Assembly: GCF_042649125.1 (NCBI RefSeq)
Contig: NZ_JBHRYQ010000001.1
Location: 1,364,001-1,428,000, forward strand
Direction of reading: 5' to 3'
Origin: Leadbetterella lacunae
Lineage (GTDB): Bacteria > Bacteroidota > Bacteroidia > Cytophagales > Spirosomataceae
Length of the DNA stretch: 64,000 nt
Shown: positions 26,752-36,885 of the stretch, piece after piece
Position numbering within the stretch: the first letter of the stretch is position 1
How the letters are laid out: each line of letters starts with the position of its first letter
Notes under the pieces: generated by a model
What the model was told of the DNA's origin: nothing
Database searches by the model: none
The model's input: the letters and a program-made list of their open reading frames with translations, nothing else
Program-made: the position numbers and the translations under genes

Positions 26752-29433
26752 ATGAGGTTAAGTAGAATTTTTATTTGTGTCTTTGTCTTTTTGCTTTCTT
26801 GCACGGAGGGTAAAAAGCATCGAAAAAAAATCGGATTTTCACAAAATACTACAAAAGATAGTTGGCGAAAAAGTCAAGGTGAAGCAATGCAGCGTGAGCT
26901 GATGTTTCACCCTGAATTAGATTTTGAATTGCGTGATGCTGACGGCAGCATTGAAAAACAAAACAGAGATATTCAGCATTTTTTAGATCAAAAAGTTGAC
27001 TTACTGATAGTATCTCCAATGGTTTTTGAAGCCAATACCGCCATAATTTCGAAAGTTTATGATGCTGACATTCCTGTTGTAATTTTGGATCGCAAAACAT
27101 CCTCTGATAAGTATACGGCATTTGTTGGAGCCGAAAATTATCTTGTTGGTCAAAACGCGGGAGAATACACGCATTTGATACTTAAAAATGGAGGAAAAGT
27201 TACTGATTTAATCGCTGGACCAGAAAGTTCTCCCTCTATCGGTCGTCATAAGGGCTTTATTGAATCATGTCAGAAATATGCTAATCTAGATATATTAACT
27301 CCCATTATATCTGGCGATTATGACAGTCTTTACTTAAAGTCCGAGATTCAAAAAATCCCCCAAATAGACCTTATTTTTGCACACAATGATCGTTTGGCTT
27401 ATACTGCCTACAAAGTTTGTAAATCTCTCAAACGCTCTACCAAAATCATAGGTGTAGACGGCTTATTTGGTCCTAACGAAGGAATTGAAATGGTTGAAAA
27501 AGGTATATTAGCTGCCACGATTTTGTATCCAACAGGCGGTGAAGAGGCCATTCGAATTGCTGCTAATATTCTAAATGGACGGACATATAATAAAGAGAAT
27601 CAACTTTTTACTACGGTCATAAATCCTGAAAATGTGCGGATTATGAAACAGCAATCGCACAAAATAGAGGAACAACAGCAAAATATTGTAAGGCAATCGG
27701 ATAAACTTAATAGTTTGAATAAAACCTATTCCTCACAAAAAAACACATTGTACACCACTGTTTTTTTACTCACACTTGTGATCTCTTTTGGTAGCGTTCT
27801 ACTATTTCTATTTAGAGAAAAGCAACGTTCGAATAAAGTTTTGGCAGATCAAAATCTGGCCATAAAAGAACAAAAAATAGAAATCGAAAGAGTATCAACT
27901 CAGGCATTACAAGCAACAGAAGAAAAACTCAGATTCTACTCATATATTTCTCATGAATTTAAAACTCCCCTAAGTTTAATTTTAACCCCTACCGAGGATT
28001 TAATTCACAGAAACGTATTTGATAAAACTGAAGTTAAAAACACCTTAAATTTAATACAAAAAAATACCTATCGTCTATTACGATTGGTTGACCAACTATT
28101 AGATTTAAGAAAACTCGATGCGGGAAAAATGACATTGAGAACTGAATCATGCGATTTGGTACTTTTTCTGAAAGACATTATCCAAGATTTTTCGCCAACT
28201 GCTCACAAGAGAAATATTGATTTGCAATTTATTTGCCCATTCGCTGAAATAATCATGGAATTTGACCCCGAAAAACTAGACAAAGTGTTTTTCAATTTGA
28301 TATCAAACGCCTTCAAATATACACCCAATGATGGCAGAATTCATATTTCTTTGCTCAAAAACATGGATTTTGTTGAAATCGTATTTTCTGATAATGGTTT
28401 TGGAATGAACCAACAAGACCGCGACCACGCTTTTGACCTTTTTTACCGTGGTAAGCAAAATGTTTCTTTAGGAACAGGATTGGGGCTTGCACTATCACAC
28501 GAATTTGTGACACTTCATGAAGGCGAAATTGGTGTAGAATCTACAGAAAATAAAGGCACTACTTTCCGGGTCAAATTACCTCTGAAAGTTGATTTAACTT
28601 CTGAATTAAAAGAAAATCAAATTCATACTCCACATTTTGTAGAAGAAGATATTGTAGTAAAAAAAGAAGAGGAAAACGCTACTCTGGAGTTTGAAAATAG
28701 TATTGTTATAATAGAAGATAACGTAGAGCTATTAACATTTCTAAAAAATCGACTTTCAACCAAATACCAGGTTTTTGGAGAAGAATCTGCAGAAAAAGGA
28801 TGGGAAACAATTTTAAAGAATATTCCTGACATAGTAGTGAGCGATGTAATGCTACCAGGTAATGATGGATTTTGGCTAACTAATCGATTAAAATCAGATT
28901 TCCGGACCTCACATATTCCGATAATTTTACTTACGGCAAAGGGCCAAATTGAAAGTCAAATTGAAGGGGCAAAAGCAGGTGCAGATGCCTACATTGCCAA
29001 ACCTTTCAATCAACAGCTTTTAGAAGAAAAAATTAATGGGATGATTGAAAACAACCGTCGGATGAGACTTCGGTTTTCTAATGAAATCACCGATCCGCAC
29101 GACGTTGAAAAAGTAGAAAGAAAGTTTTTACTAGATTTTGAATTGTTGATAGAAAAAGGTTTAAAAAACAGTACACTCTCAGTCGAAAACTTAAGCCAAG
29201 AAATGGGAATGTCTCGGGTGCAGCTTTATCGTAAAATTACTGCATTGACCGATAAAAATGTGAATGATTATATATCAGAATATAAGATAAAAAAATCAAA
29301 ACAATTGCTTCAAGACCCTACGAAAAACATTAGCGAAATCGCCTATGAATTAGGCTTTAACAACCCTGGCTACTTTACTACATTTTTTAAACAAAGAACC
29401 AAACAGACGCCTTCAGAATGGAGAAATTCTTAA
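26752..29433 (+). CDS. Hybrid two-component sensor/AraC regulator with periplasmic sugar-binding domain (BT1754-like)
   Basis: An 893-residue single-chain signalling protein. Order: signal sequence with lipobox-like LLSC (Cys17); a ribose-binding-protein-like type 1 periplasmic domain (about 26-300); a short coiled coil; one membrane helix (about 333-354); HisKA with His401 in SYISHEFKTPLS; HATPase with Asn519 (NLISNAFKY), DNGFGM and GTGLGLA; a receiver with Asp698 in VVSDVMLPG; and an AraC DNA-binding domain (about 800-890). The architecture and locus match the fructose-sensing hybrid regulator BT1754 of Bacteroides. The ATG at 26752 is preferred because the frame upstream begins only at TTG. 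It is expected to activate the adjacent fructan genes. Confidence 0.9.
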   Translation: MRLSRIFICVFVFLLSCTEGKKHRKKIGFSQNTTKDSWRKSQGEAMQRELMFHPELDFELRDADGSIEKQNRDIQHFLDQKVDLLIVSPMVFEANTAIISKVYDADIPVVILDRKTSSDKYTAFVGAENYLVGQNAGEYTHLILKNGGKVTDLIAGPESSPSIGRHKGFIESCQKYANLDILTPIISGDYDSLYLKSEIQKIPQIDLIFAHNDRLAYTAYKVCKSLKRSTKIIGVDGLFGPNEGIEMVEKGILAATILYPTGGEEAIRIAANILNGRTYNKENQLFTTVINPENVRIMKQQSHKIEEQQQNIVRQSDKLNSLNKTYSSQKNTLYTTVFLLTLVISFGSVLLFLFREKQRSNKVLADQNLAIKEQKIEIERVSTQALQATEEKLRFYSYISHEFKTPLSLILTPTEDLIHRNVFDKTEVKNTLNLIQKNTYRLLRLVDQLLDLRKLDAGKMTLRTESCDLVLFLKDIIQDFSPTAHKRNIDLQFICPFAEIIMEFDPEKLDKVFFNLISNAFKYTPNDGRIHISLLKNMDFVEIVFSDNGFGMNQQDRDHAFDLFYRGKQNVSLGTGLGLALSHEFVTLHEGEIGVESTENKGTTFRVKLPLKVDLTSELKENQIHTPHFVEEDIVVKKEEENATLEFENSIVIIEDNVELLTFLKNRLSTKYQVFGEESAEKGWETILKNIPDIVVSDVMLPGNDGFWLTNRLKSDFRTSHIPIILLTAKGQIESQIEGAKAGADAYIAKPFNQQLLEEKINGMIENNRRMRLRFSNEITDPHDVEKVERKFLLDFELLIEKGLKNSTLSVENLSQEMGMSRVQLYRKITALTDKNVNDYISEYKIKKSKQLLQDPTKNISEIAYELGFNNPGYFTTFFKQRTKQTPSEWRNS

Positions 29434-29579
29434 GGTATCAAATCTATAATAATTGTAACAAATTTTATAATAAATAAACATTACTCTTCATAACACACTA
29501 AAAAACAATCACTTAACTTTTGTAACAATTTTAAACTTCTTTGAATGAAAATTAAAAGTTAGTCCTTTAGATATATCTC

Positions 29580-29609
29580 ACCTTTGTTGAGTAAAATCAT
29601 AACAAAGGT
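29580..29609. promoter_or_regulatory. Inverted repeat just upstream of the sugar porter gene
   Basis: ACCTTTGTT (29580-29588) and AACAAAGGT (29601-29609), a perfect 9-bp inverted repeat with a 12-nt spacer, ending 3 nt before the ATG of the MFS gene. The first arm overlaps a near-match to the -7 box (CACCTTTG). It could be an operator or a leader hairpin hiding the start. Confidence 0.5.
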
Positions 29610-29612
29610 ACT

Positions 29613-30944
29613 ATGAATCAAAACTTTAAAATTTTCTTTTGGTCGCTTTCAGCAGCATTGGGAGGCTTTCTATTTGGCTTCGACACTGCTGTAATATCAG
29701 GAGCAGAACAACACCTGCAAGAACTTTGGAATTCTTCGGCCTTTGAGCATGGACTTACTGTTTCAATAGCTCTTATTGGAACTGTTTTTGGAGCACTGTT
29801 TGGAGGCATCCCTGTAGATAAATATGGAAGACGTGCAAGCTTATATCTAGTAGGTTTACTTTATTTAATTTCTTCAATTGGATCTGCATATGCATTTGAT
29901 TGGTCAACATTCTTGATTTTTAGATTTTTGGGTGGCCTGGGTGTAGGTATATCGTCTGTGGTGGCTCCCATGTATATATCTGAAATAGCCCCACCTTCCA
30001 AACGAGGCAAACTGGTAGCTCTTTTTCAATTCAATGTTGTATTGGGGATTTTGATTTCCTATATCTCGAATTACTTTTTACAAGATATTGGCGAAAATGC
30101 TTGGCGTTGGATGCTTGGCATAGAAGCAATTCCGGCCGTATTATTTTTACTTACAATTTTGGGCATCCCTGAAAGCCCTCGTTGGCTTATTTTGAATAAA
30201 GGCGAAATCGAATCTGCAAAGGCTATTTTATCCATAATAGATCCTTCAAATGTGAATCAAGTTTTAGATGATATTTTGAAAAGTAAATTAGCTAACCAAA
30301 GCAGTAGTAGCTTCACCTACTTGTTTAGACCGATCTACAAAAAGCCTGTAAAACTTGCCGTACTATTTGCCCTTTTTAATCAACTTTCGGGTATAAATGC
30401 CATTATTTATTATGCACCTAGAGTATTTGAAATGGCAGGCTTAGGCAAAGAATCTGCATTGCTTTCATCAGCCGGAATTGGTTTAGTGAATCTTATTTTC
30501 ACACTTTTAGGCTTAACATTAATAGATAAATTTGGTAGAAAGTTTTTAATGAAAATTGGTTCTTTTGGCCTAATTGCCTCCCTTGGCTTAGTCGCATATG
30601 CATTTTATAGCGATTCCCTTGGAGGCATAAATGTTCCTTTCTACCTGTTTATATACATAGCGTTTTTCGCAATGTCACAAGGTGCGGTTATATGGGTATT
30701 TATTTCAGAAATTTTCCCTAATGAAATCAGAGCTTATGGGCAATCACTTGGCAGTTTTACACATTGGATAGCTGCGGCAATAATCTCATTTATTTTTCCT
30801 TTCATCGCCCAGACTTTTGGTGGCGGAAACACTTTCTTATTTTTCACTTCAATGATGGTTCTTCAGCTTGTTTTTGTACTCAAAATGATGCCTGAAACAA
30901 AAGGGACTTCCTTAGAAAATGCGAACGAAAAAACTAATGCTTAA
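29613..30944 (+). CDS. Sugar porter of the major facilitator superfamily, probably a fructose transporter
   Basis: A 443-residue protein with twelve membrane helices. Sugar-porter signatures are present: GFLFGFDTAVISGAE in helix 1, the loop DKYGRRASLYLVG (about residues 69-81), PESPRWL near residue 186, and the repeat DKFGRKFLMKIG in the second half; it ends PETKGTSLENAN. It is followed after 3 nt by a fructokinase gene. Position between the fructose-sensing regulator and the kinase suggests it brings monomeric fructose across the inner membrane, as BT1758 does in Bacteroides (inference). Confidence 0.9.
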   Translation: MNQNFKIFFWSLSAALGGFLFGFDTAVISGAEQHLQELWNSSAFEHGLTVSIALIGTVFGALFGGIPVDKYGRRASLYLVGLLYLISSIGSAYAFDWSTFLIFRFLGGLGVGISSVVAPMYISEIAPPSKRGKLVALFQFNVVLGILISYISNYFLQDIGENAWRWMLGIEAIPAVLFLLTILGIPESPRWLILNKGEIESAKAILSIIDPSNVNQVLDDILKSKLANQSSSSFTYLFRPIYKKPVKLAVLFALFNQLSGINAIIYYAPRVFEMAGLGKESALLSSAGIGLVNLIFTLLGLTLIDKFGRKFLMKIGSFGLIASLGLVAYAFYSDSLGGINVPFYLFIYIAFFAMSQGAVIWVFISEIFPNEIRAYGQSLGSFTHWIAAAIISFIFPFIAQTFGGGNTFLFFTSMMVLQLVFVLKMMPETKGTSLENANEKTNA

Positions 30945-30947
30945 TAT

Positions 30948-31832
30948 ATGAAACAGTACAAAATGATATGTTTTGGAGAAGTATTGTGGGATATGCTCCC
31001 TACAGGTAAAATGCCTGGAGGAGCACCTATGAATGTAGGTTTTCACCTCAATAAATTCGATTTCCAAACTTCAATAATCAGCAGAATTGGAACTGATGAC
31101 CTTGGCAACGAAATACTGAGTTTTATGAATAAATCAGGCTTAAACACTGAATTTGTTCAAAGGGGACAAACGCATCTTACAGGTGTTGTAAAAGTAAATT
31201 TAGATGATAGTAATGAAGTGTCTTATAAGATTGTACAACCAGTGGCGTGGGATTATATAAAGGTGGACCCTAAAGTCCTAGATTCAGTTAAAAAGTGTGA
31301 CGCTTTTGTTTTTGGAACTTTAGCTGCTAGGTCAGAAGAAACATTGCATACGCTTAAGGAATACCTTAAAATAGCTCCTTTCAAAGTACTGGATGTAAAC
31401 CTTAGACCACCCTACTACAACCAAGAAACACTTAGCTATTTATTAGACAAAGCGGATGTTGTAAAAATGAACCATCACGAATTAGAAGAAATTTCAGCAT
31501 GGTATTTTGAAGCAACTAGTACGAATCAAAGAATAGAAATGCTATCCAAAACTTTCGATATCCCTACTATATGCGTCACACTTGGAGCCGATGGAGCTCT
31601 ACTTTTTACTAAAGGCAAATTTACTCAATGCAGCGGAATACCTGTAGAAGTAGTTGACACAATTGGAAGCGGAGATTCTTTTTTAGCTGCTCTAATAAAA
31701 GGCTTAATTCAAAAACAAGACGAGACTGAGTGCTTAAATTTTGCTTGTGCCACGGGTGCATACGTAGCCACTCAAAAGGGAGCTACGCCCATAATTTCTG
31801 AAACCCAAATAAAAGCTTGGGCTAAACCTTAA
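30948..31832 (+). CDS. PfkB-family fructokinase
   Basis: A 294-residue carbohydrate kinase. N-terminal CFGEVLWDMLPTGKMPGGAPMNVGFHL is typical of bacterial fructokinases; the second PfkB signature with the anion hole and catalytic base is DTIGSGDSF with Asp243. It uses ATP to make fructose 6-phosphate in the cytosol. The gene starts 3 nt after the porter stop, so both are in one transcript. A later ATG at codon 6 would also keep the whole fold. Other PfkB substrates cannot be excluded, but the fructan neighbourhood makes fructose the best candidate. Confidence 0.88.
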   Translation: MKQYKMICFGEVLWDMLPTGKMPGGAPMNVGFHLNKFDFQTSIISRIGTDDLGNEILSFMNKSGLNTEFVQRGQTHLTGVVKVNLDDSNEVSYKIVQPVAWDYIKVDPKVLDSVKKCDAFVFGTLAARSEETLHTLKEYLKIAPFKVLDVNLRPPYYNQETLSYLLDKADVVKMNHHELEEISAWYFEATSTNQRIEMLSKTFDIPTICVTLGADGALLFTKGKFTQCSGIPVEVVDTIGSGDSFLAALIKGLIQKQDETECLNFACATGAYVATQKGATPIISETQIKAWAKP

Positions 31833-31899
31833 ACTTGGATTTCATATTCTAAACCATATTTTTCTAATATTATTTTTTAAACCAAAACAAATACTTTCT

Positions 31900-34800
31900 A
31901 TGAAGAATTATTTATTTTTATTTCTAGCACAGCTATTTTCAATGCAGGTTGCATTGGCCCAAACCGCAGTTTCGGGCACGGTGCTGGGAGTCGACAACAA
32001 CGAACCGCTTATTGGTGCGAGTGTTCTAGCAAAAGGAACACAGATTGGAACAACTACAGATGTAGATGGGCATTTTAGCTTTTCTGTACCAGCCAAAACT
32101 ACCACCTTGATTTTTTCTTTTGTAGGATATACATCAAAAGAGGTAGAAATTAATGGAAAAACAAACTTTACAGTTTCGTTAGAAGCTGGCGAAGCTCTAA
32201 GCGAAGTTGTGGTGATTGGGTATACCTCTCAGCGAAAAGAAGACCTTACAGGGTCAGTAGCTGTAGTAGAAATGAAACCTATTAAAAACAACAGCTCAGG
32301 TAATGTTATGCAGGCCATGCAAGGTAGAGTACCTGGTCTATATATCGAAAAAGATGGATCTCCCAATGGCTCGAACTCTAGAATTTTAATCAGGGGAGCC
32401 AATACTTTAGGAAACAATGACCCGCTTTATATAATTGATGGTATTCCTACTACCAGACCAGAGGTATTCCAAAACATGAACCCCGCTAACATAGCATCCG
32501 TACAAGTATTAAAAGATGCATCGGCTGTTTCAATTTATGGTTCAAGAGCCTCTAACGGGGTAATAATTGTAACCACTAAAAACGGTGGCGATACAAACGG
32601 AAAAGTTGCTTTTCAGTTTAATAGCAGCATAGCGGCACAAACTGAAAAATCTATGCGATTTACAATGTTAAACGCTGTTGATAGAGGAAAAGCACTTTGG
32701 CAAGCATCTGTAAATGACGGCCAAGATCCAGCAGCAGGTTATGGTGATATATATAACTTTAATTGGAACAATGACTTTACCAATCCTGTTTTGACTGGTG
32801 TTACTTTAAAACCATTTGTTGGAGGTGACCCCAATACTCCCGTTGGAGATACAGACTGGCAATCGGTTTTATTCAAAACTGGTATTATTACTCAAAACGA
32901 TTTGACCGCTTCTTATGGTAATAAAAATTCTTCAGTAGAGATTAATTTTGGTCACCTTAAAAATACGGGGATGCTTCGTTACACAGGATACGAGAGACTA
33001 AGTGGAAGCATCAATGCTCTTACGAGAGCCTTTAATGACAAGGTGAGATTTGGAACAAACCTTAGAGTAGCTAACTCAAATGAAACGCTTACAGCAAGAG
33101 ATTTGGGTGGAGCTTCTACGACATTCTTGGCCGTCACTTTGGCACCTACCATTCCAGTTTATCAAGCAGACGGTGTTTCATTTGCCGGTGCCTCGGGTGG
33201 TGGATATTCTGATAGAAATAACCCGCTTCACATGCAGAATATTGCTAGATGGAACAATGCCAATCGATTAAGTGCATTTGGAAATGCCTTTTTAGAAATT
33301 CAGCCAATTAAAAATTTGTTTTTCAAATCAAATATTGGTGCTGACAATGCTACTTATCTAAATAAAATTATCACACCGACTTTCTCAGAAGGTGCTTTTA
33401 ATAGAACTACAAATAGTCTTTCTTTTGATCAAAACAAATACCTAAGTACCACTTGGTCTAATACATTAAGATATGACTGGACGCTTGATACCAAAAACAA
33501 TTTGAAATTTTTGGTAGGAACTGAATTTATCAAAACGGACTTTGATTTTCAGTTTACTAAAAAAGAAGGATATGCACTTCAAACAGAAGAGTATTTTACT
33601 TTAAATGCAGGTACTGGAAATACAACAGTAACTGGTGGATCTAATGGAAATAGACTTTTCTCACAATTTACAAGAATTGACTATAACCATGGGGATAAAT
33701 ATTTAGCTGCCGTTACATTACGTAGAGATGGTTCTTCAAGATTTGGTCAAGATAACCGCTATGGTATTTTTCCAGCAGTATCATTGGGTTGGAGACTTGA
33801 CAATGAAAACTTTATGCAAAATGCCTCAATTTTTGACGAGTTAAAATTAAGAGCAGGTATTGGAAGAGTAGGAAATCAACAGATTGGTGATTTGGCTAGA
33901 TTTGGTTTATTTGATACACGTTATGGCACCACTCAAGCACAATTGGTAGGTGGTTTCTGGGAGCAATACATGAACATTGGTACTGCCTATTCGCTTTCGG
34001 GAGCAAACACGGGTACACTTCCTTCAGGTTTTGTACAAACACAAGCTGCTAACTCAGGCCTGAAATGGGAGACTACAGATGAGATTAATGTCGGGATTGA
34101 CGTAGCACTTTTAAACAATAAAGTATTCGGATCATTTGATTATTTTACGCGTAAAACCTCTGGAATCTTAATTACTCCACCAGTAGCAGCTACATTAGGC
34201 GAGGGTCAAACAAAAGCAGTAAACGGTGCGTCTAAATCAAATAAAGGATGGGAGTTTATTGCTGGATATAGAGGCAATTCAGATATTGGATTGAAATACA
34301 ATATCACTGCGAATATTACACATTTCAGAGATAAAATCACAGAACTTCCTGAAAATGTGCGTCCTGCTTATGCTGGTAATATAGACAATACAATTATTGG
34401 TCATTCACAATTCGACATATTTGGATACAAAACGGATGGGCTGTTTCAATCCCAAGCTGAAGTAGATGCAGCTCCTACGCAAATTGGTGCAGGCCCGGGT
34501 AGAATCAAATATGTTGATTTAAATAACGACGGCGTTATCAATTCTTTAGATCAAGATTGGATAGGCACTACTTTACCAGCTGCTGAATATGGTTTAAGAG
34601 TGGACTTGACTTACAAAAAATTCGATTTTAGTGTATTCGGAGCCGGAGTTGTTGGACGTGAAGGTTTTGATGTTTATACGGTATTTAACAAGTTAATGAA
34701 AGGACGCGAAAATGTTGGCCCTGGCGTATTTGATGCTTGGACTCCTCAAAATACTGGAACTAGCGTTCCTGCACTTACACTTAAAGATAACAACGGAGAA

Positions 34801-35037
34801 GGACGTACTTCTGATTATTTCATAGTGAATACTTCTTATTTCAAATTAAGAAATACACAATTAGGATATAACATTACGCCTAAATCAGTATTTACAAATC
34901 TTAGAGTTTATGGAATGGCTGATAACTTATTTTGGATTAAAAGCAAAAGCTATCTAAGCCCAGATCCAGAGCGTATTGACTTAGACCCTGTTCCAATTCC
35001 TAAGACCTTTACTTTTGGAATTAATGCATCATTTTAA
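31900..35037 (+). CDS. SusC/RagA-type TonB-dependent outer-membrane transporter
   Basis: A 1,045-residue outer-membrane protein. A signal peptide (1-20, ending ALAQ), a carboxypeptidase-D-like domain (SGTVLGVDNNEPLIGASV to about residue 95), a TonB box region EVVVIGY, a plug domain with the SusC signature PLYIIDGIPTTRPEVFQNMNP and SIYGSRASNGVIIVTTK, and then a 22-strand barrel ending in FTFGINASF with the terminal aromatic residue. It forms the uptake pore with the next gene's SusD partner. Its place in the locus suggests fructo-oligosaccharide or levan import. Confidence 0.93.
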   Translation: MKNYLFLFLAQLFSMQVALAQTAVSGTVLGVDNNEPLIGASVLAKGTQIGTTTDVDGHFSFSVPAKTTTLIFSFVGYTSKEVEINGKTNFTVSLEAGEALSEVVVIGYTSQRKEDLTGSVAVVEMKPIKNNSSGNVMQAMQGRVPGLYIEKDGSPNGSNSRILIRGANTLGNNDPLYIIDGIPTTRPEVFQNMNPANIASVQVLKDASAVSIYGSRASNGVIIVTTKNGGDTNGKVAFQFNSSIAAQTEKSMRFTMLNAVDRGKALWQASVNDGQDPAAGYGDIYNFNWNNDFTNPVLTGVTLKPFVGGDPNTPVGDTDWQSVLFKTGIITQNDLTASYGNKNSSVEINFGHLKNTGMLRYTGYERLSGSINALTRAFNDKVRFGTNLRVANSNETLTARDLGGASTTFLAVTLAPTIPVYQADGVSFAGASGGGYSDRNNPLHMQNIARWNNANRLSAFGNAFLEIQPIKNLFFKSNIGADNATYLNKIITPTFSEGAFNRTTNSLSFDQNKYLSTTWSNTLRYDWTLDTKNNLKFLVGTEFIKTDFDFQFTKKEGYALQTEEYFTLNAGTGNTTVTGGSNGNRLFSQFTRIDYNHGDKYLAAVTLRRDGSSRFGQDNRYGIFPAVSLGWRLDNENFMQNASIFDELKLRAGIGRVGNQQIGDLARFGLFDTRYGTTQAQLVGGFWEQYMNIGTAYSLSGANTGTLPSGFVQTQAANSGLKWETTDEINVGIDVALLNNKVFGSFDYFTRKTSGILITPPVAATLGEGQTKAVNGASKSNKGWEFIAGYRGNSDIGLKYNITANITHFRDKITELPENVRPAYAGNIDNTIIGHSQFDIFGYKTDGLFQSQAEVDAAPTQIGAGPGRIKYVDLNNDGVINSLDQDWIGTTLPAAEYGLRVDLTYKKFDFSVFGAGVVGREGFDVYTVFNKLMKGRENVGPGVFDAWTPQNTGTSVPALTLKDNNGEGRTSDYFIVNTSYFKLRNTQLGYNITPKSVFTNLRVYGMADNLFWIKSKSYLSPDPERIDLDPVPIPKTFTFGINASF

Positions 35038-35060
35038 ATCTTAAATTTTAGAAATCAATC

Positions 35061-36767
35061 ATGAAAAAAAATATTATATTAAGCTTTTTGACAGTAGGTG
35101 TATTGGCTGTTACATCTTGTGATAAAGCCCTCGAATATACACCTACAGGTGTTCTGTCTTCTTCTGATCTTACCTCTAACAGTGCTATTGAAGGTTTGGT
35201 AACTGCGGCATACGCTGCAATTGGTAATGGCGATATGATCGGGCCAATCTATAGTAATTGGGTATACGGCAGCGTTCGCTCTGACGATACTTACAAAGGT
35301 GGTGGCGGTACTGGCGATGTAGGAGAAATAGACGCCCTTGAGCATTATAACCTTGTGCAACCTACAATGGATGCTTTTGTGACAAGAACATGGAGAAACT
35401 TGTTTAAGTCTATCTCAAGATGTAATGTTGCTTTACGTGCGGTAAATGGTTTAAATGAAACTTCTTACCCACAGAAAAAAACGCGACTAGCTGAACTGCG
35501 TTTTTTACGTGCACATAGTTATTTTACTATGAAATTGTTATACAAAAACATACCTATTTTTGATGAAAATGCCACCCAAGAAGAGATATTACAGATATCG
35601 AATGATTTAACTAATGATGCTTCTTGGAATAAAATTGGGGAAGATTTTCAATTCGCAATTGACAATTTACCTGTAAACCAACCAGAAAAGGCTAGAGCAA
35701 ATAAAACTGCAGCACAAGCCTATCTGGCCAAACTTAGATTGTATCAAGCCTATGAGCAAGATGCGAGTCATAAAGTAACAAATATCAATAAAACTAGGTT
35801 ACAAGAAGTAGTTATCTTGGCACAGGCAGTAGTAAATTCTGGTAAATATAGTTTGGCCGCTGATATAGCCGACAACTTTATACCTGAAACAGAAAACGGT
35901 TCAGAGTCAGTTTTTGCAATACAATTTACAATAAATGATGGCACTACTGCTGGAAGAATGAGCTATGAAGATGGCTTAAACTATCCTCATGGAGCTCCTC
36001 AATATGGATGTTGTGGATTTCATGCAGGAAGTCAGAATCTTGTAAATGCACATACAACTGACGAAAATGGTTGGCCGAAGTTTGATACTTTTAATAATCA
36101 AATAGCTGACTTGGCTACTGCTACTGTAGATCCAAGATTAGATCACACCGTGGGCATAGATGGGCACCCTTATAAATACAATAACAGCCTTCCTTTTAGT
36201 AATAGCTGGGTACGTGATGCAGGAGTTTATGGTAATTTCCATACTATGAGGTTCCAACAGTTAGCTTCAAGCAGCTCGTATTTTAAGTTAGGCCCATTTA
36301 TGGGAACTGCAAAAAACTACGACATTCTTAGATATGATGATGTTTTATTGATATTAGCTGAGGCGTATATTCAACTGGGTCAACAAGACTTAGCTCTTCC
36401 AATTATCAACCAAATTAGATTACGTGCGGCAAATAGTACAGCCAAACTGAAGAAAGCTGATGGAACATTCGCATCAAAATATAATGTAAAACCATACAGT
36501 AGCACCGGATGGACACAGAGTTTCGCCCTAAAAGCATTGCAATGGGAACGAAGATTGGAGTTTGCAACAGAAGGGTCTAGGTTTTTTGACTTAGTAAGAT
36601 GGGGTATTGCTGAACCTGTACTAAATGATTACATCAATAAAGAAAAAGCAAGAAGAACCTATTTAAGTACTGCTAAGTTTTCTGCCGGTCGTGACGAGTA
36701 TCTACCTATCCCTCAGGCTGAAATCACGTTTACAAATGGTTTATACAAACAAAATCCAGGATACTAG
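35061..36767 (+). CDS. SusD/RagB-family glycan-binding lipoprotein
   Basis: A 568-residue surface lipoprotein with lipobox VTSC (Cys20). The helical TPR-like core shows RFLRAHSYFTMKLLYKNIPIF near residue 150 and the C-terminal signature LQWERRLEFATEGSRFFDLVRWG near residue 490, ending in EYLPIPQAEI, all diagnostic of SusD. It lies 23 nt downstream of susC, the usual pair. It is expected to close over the SusC barrel as a lid and bind fructan chains at the cell surface. Specificity cannot be read from the sequence. Confidence 0.93.
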   Translation: MKKNIILSFLTVGVLAVTSCDKALEYTPTGVLSSSDLTSNSAIEGLVTAAYAAIGNGDMIGPIYSNWVYGSVRSDDTYKGGGGTGDVGEIDALEHYNLVQPTMDAFVTRTWRNLFKSISRCNVALRAVNGLNETSYPQKKTRLAELRFLRAHSYFTMKLLYKNIPIFDENATQEEILQISNDLTNDASWNKIGEDFQFAIDNLPVNQPEKARANKTAAQAYLAKLRLYQAYEQDASHKVTNINKTRLQEVVILAQAVVNSGKYSLAADIADNFIPETENGSESVFAIQFTINDGTTAGRMSYEDGLNYPHGAPQYGCCGFHAGSQNLVNAHTTDENGWPKFDTFNNQIADLATATVDPRLDHTVGIDGHPYKYNNSLPFSNSWVRDAGVYGNFHTMRFQQLASSSSYFKLGPFMGTAKNYDILRYDDVLLILAEAYIQLGQQDLALPIINQIRLRAANSTAKLKKADGTFASKYNVKPYSSTGWTQSFALKALQWERRLEFATEGSRFFDLVRWGIAEPVLNDYINKEKARRTYLSTAKFSAGRDEYLPIPQAEITFTNGLYKQNPGY

Positions 36768-36824
36768 ATTAATATATAAAATGGAAAATATTTTATCAAT
36801 GGTTAATTGATATATTGCCAAATA

Positions 36825-36850
36825 TGATGGCGGAGTTTTCCGCCATCATT
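36825..36850 (+). terminator. Strong hairpin between the SusD and GH32 genes
   Basis: TGATGGCGGA (36825-36834) pairs perfectly with TCCGCCATCA (36839-36848) around GTTT, followed by TTATTTAATATT. The T-run is interrupted, so it may act as a partial terminator or as a 3'-end stabiliser of the susCD message. Confidence 0.75.
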
Positions 36851-36885
36851 ATTTAATATTATAGTTTCAAACTAAAGTTTATATC

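Noticed and set aside
26598..26804. 68-codon minus-strand frame before the hybrid regulator
   Set aside because: It overlaps the start of the regulator gene and its promoter boxes; no similarity recognised.
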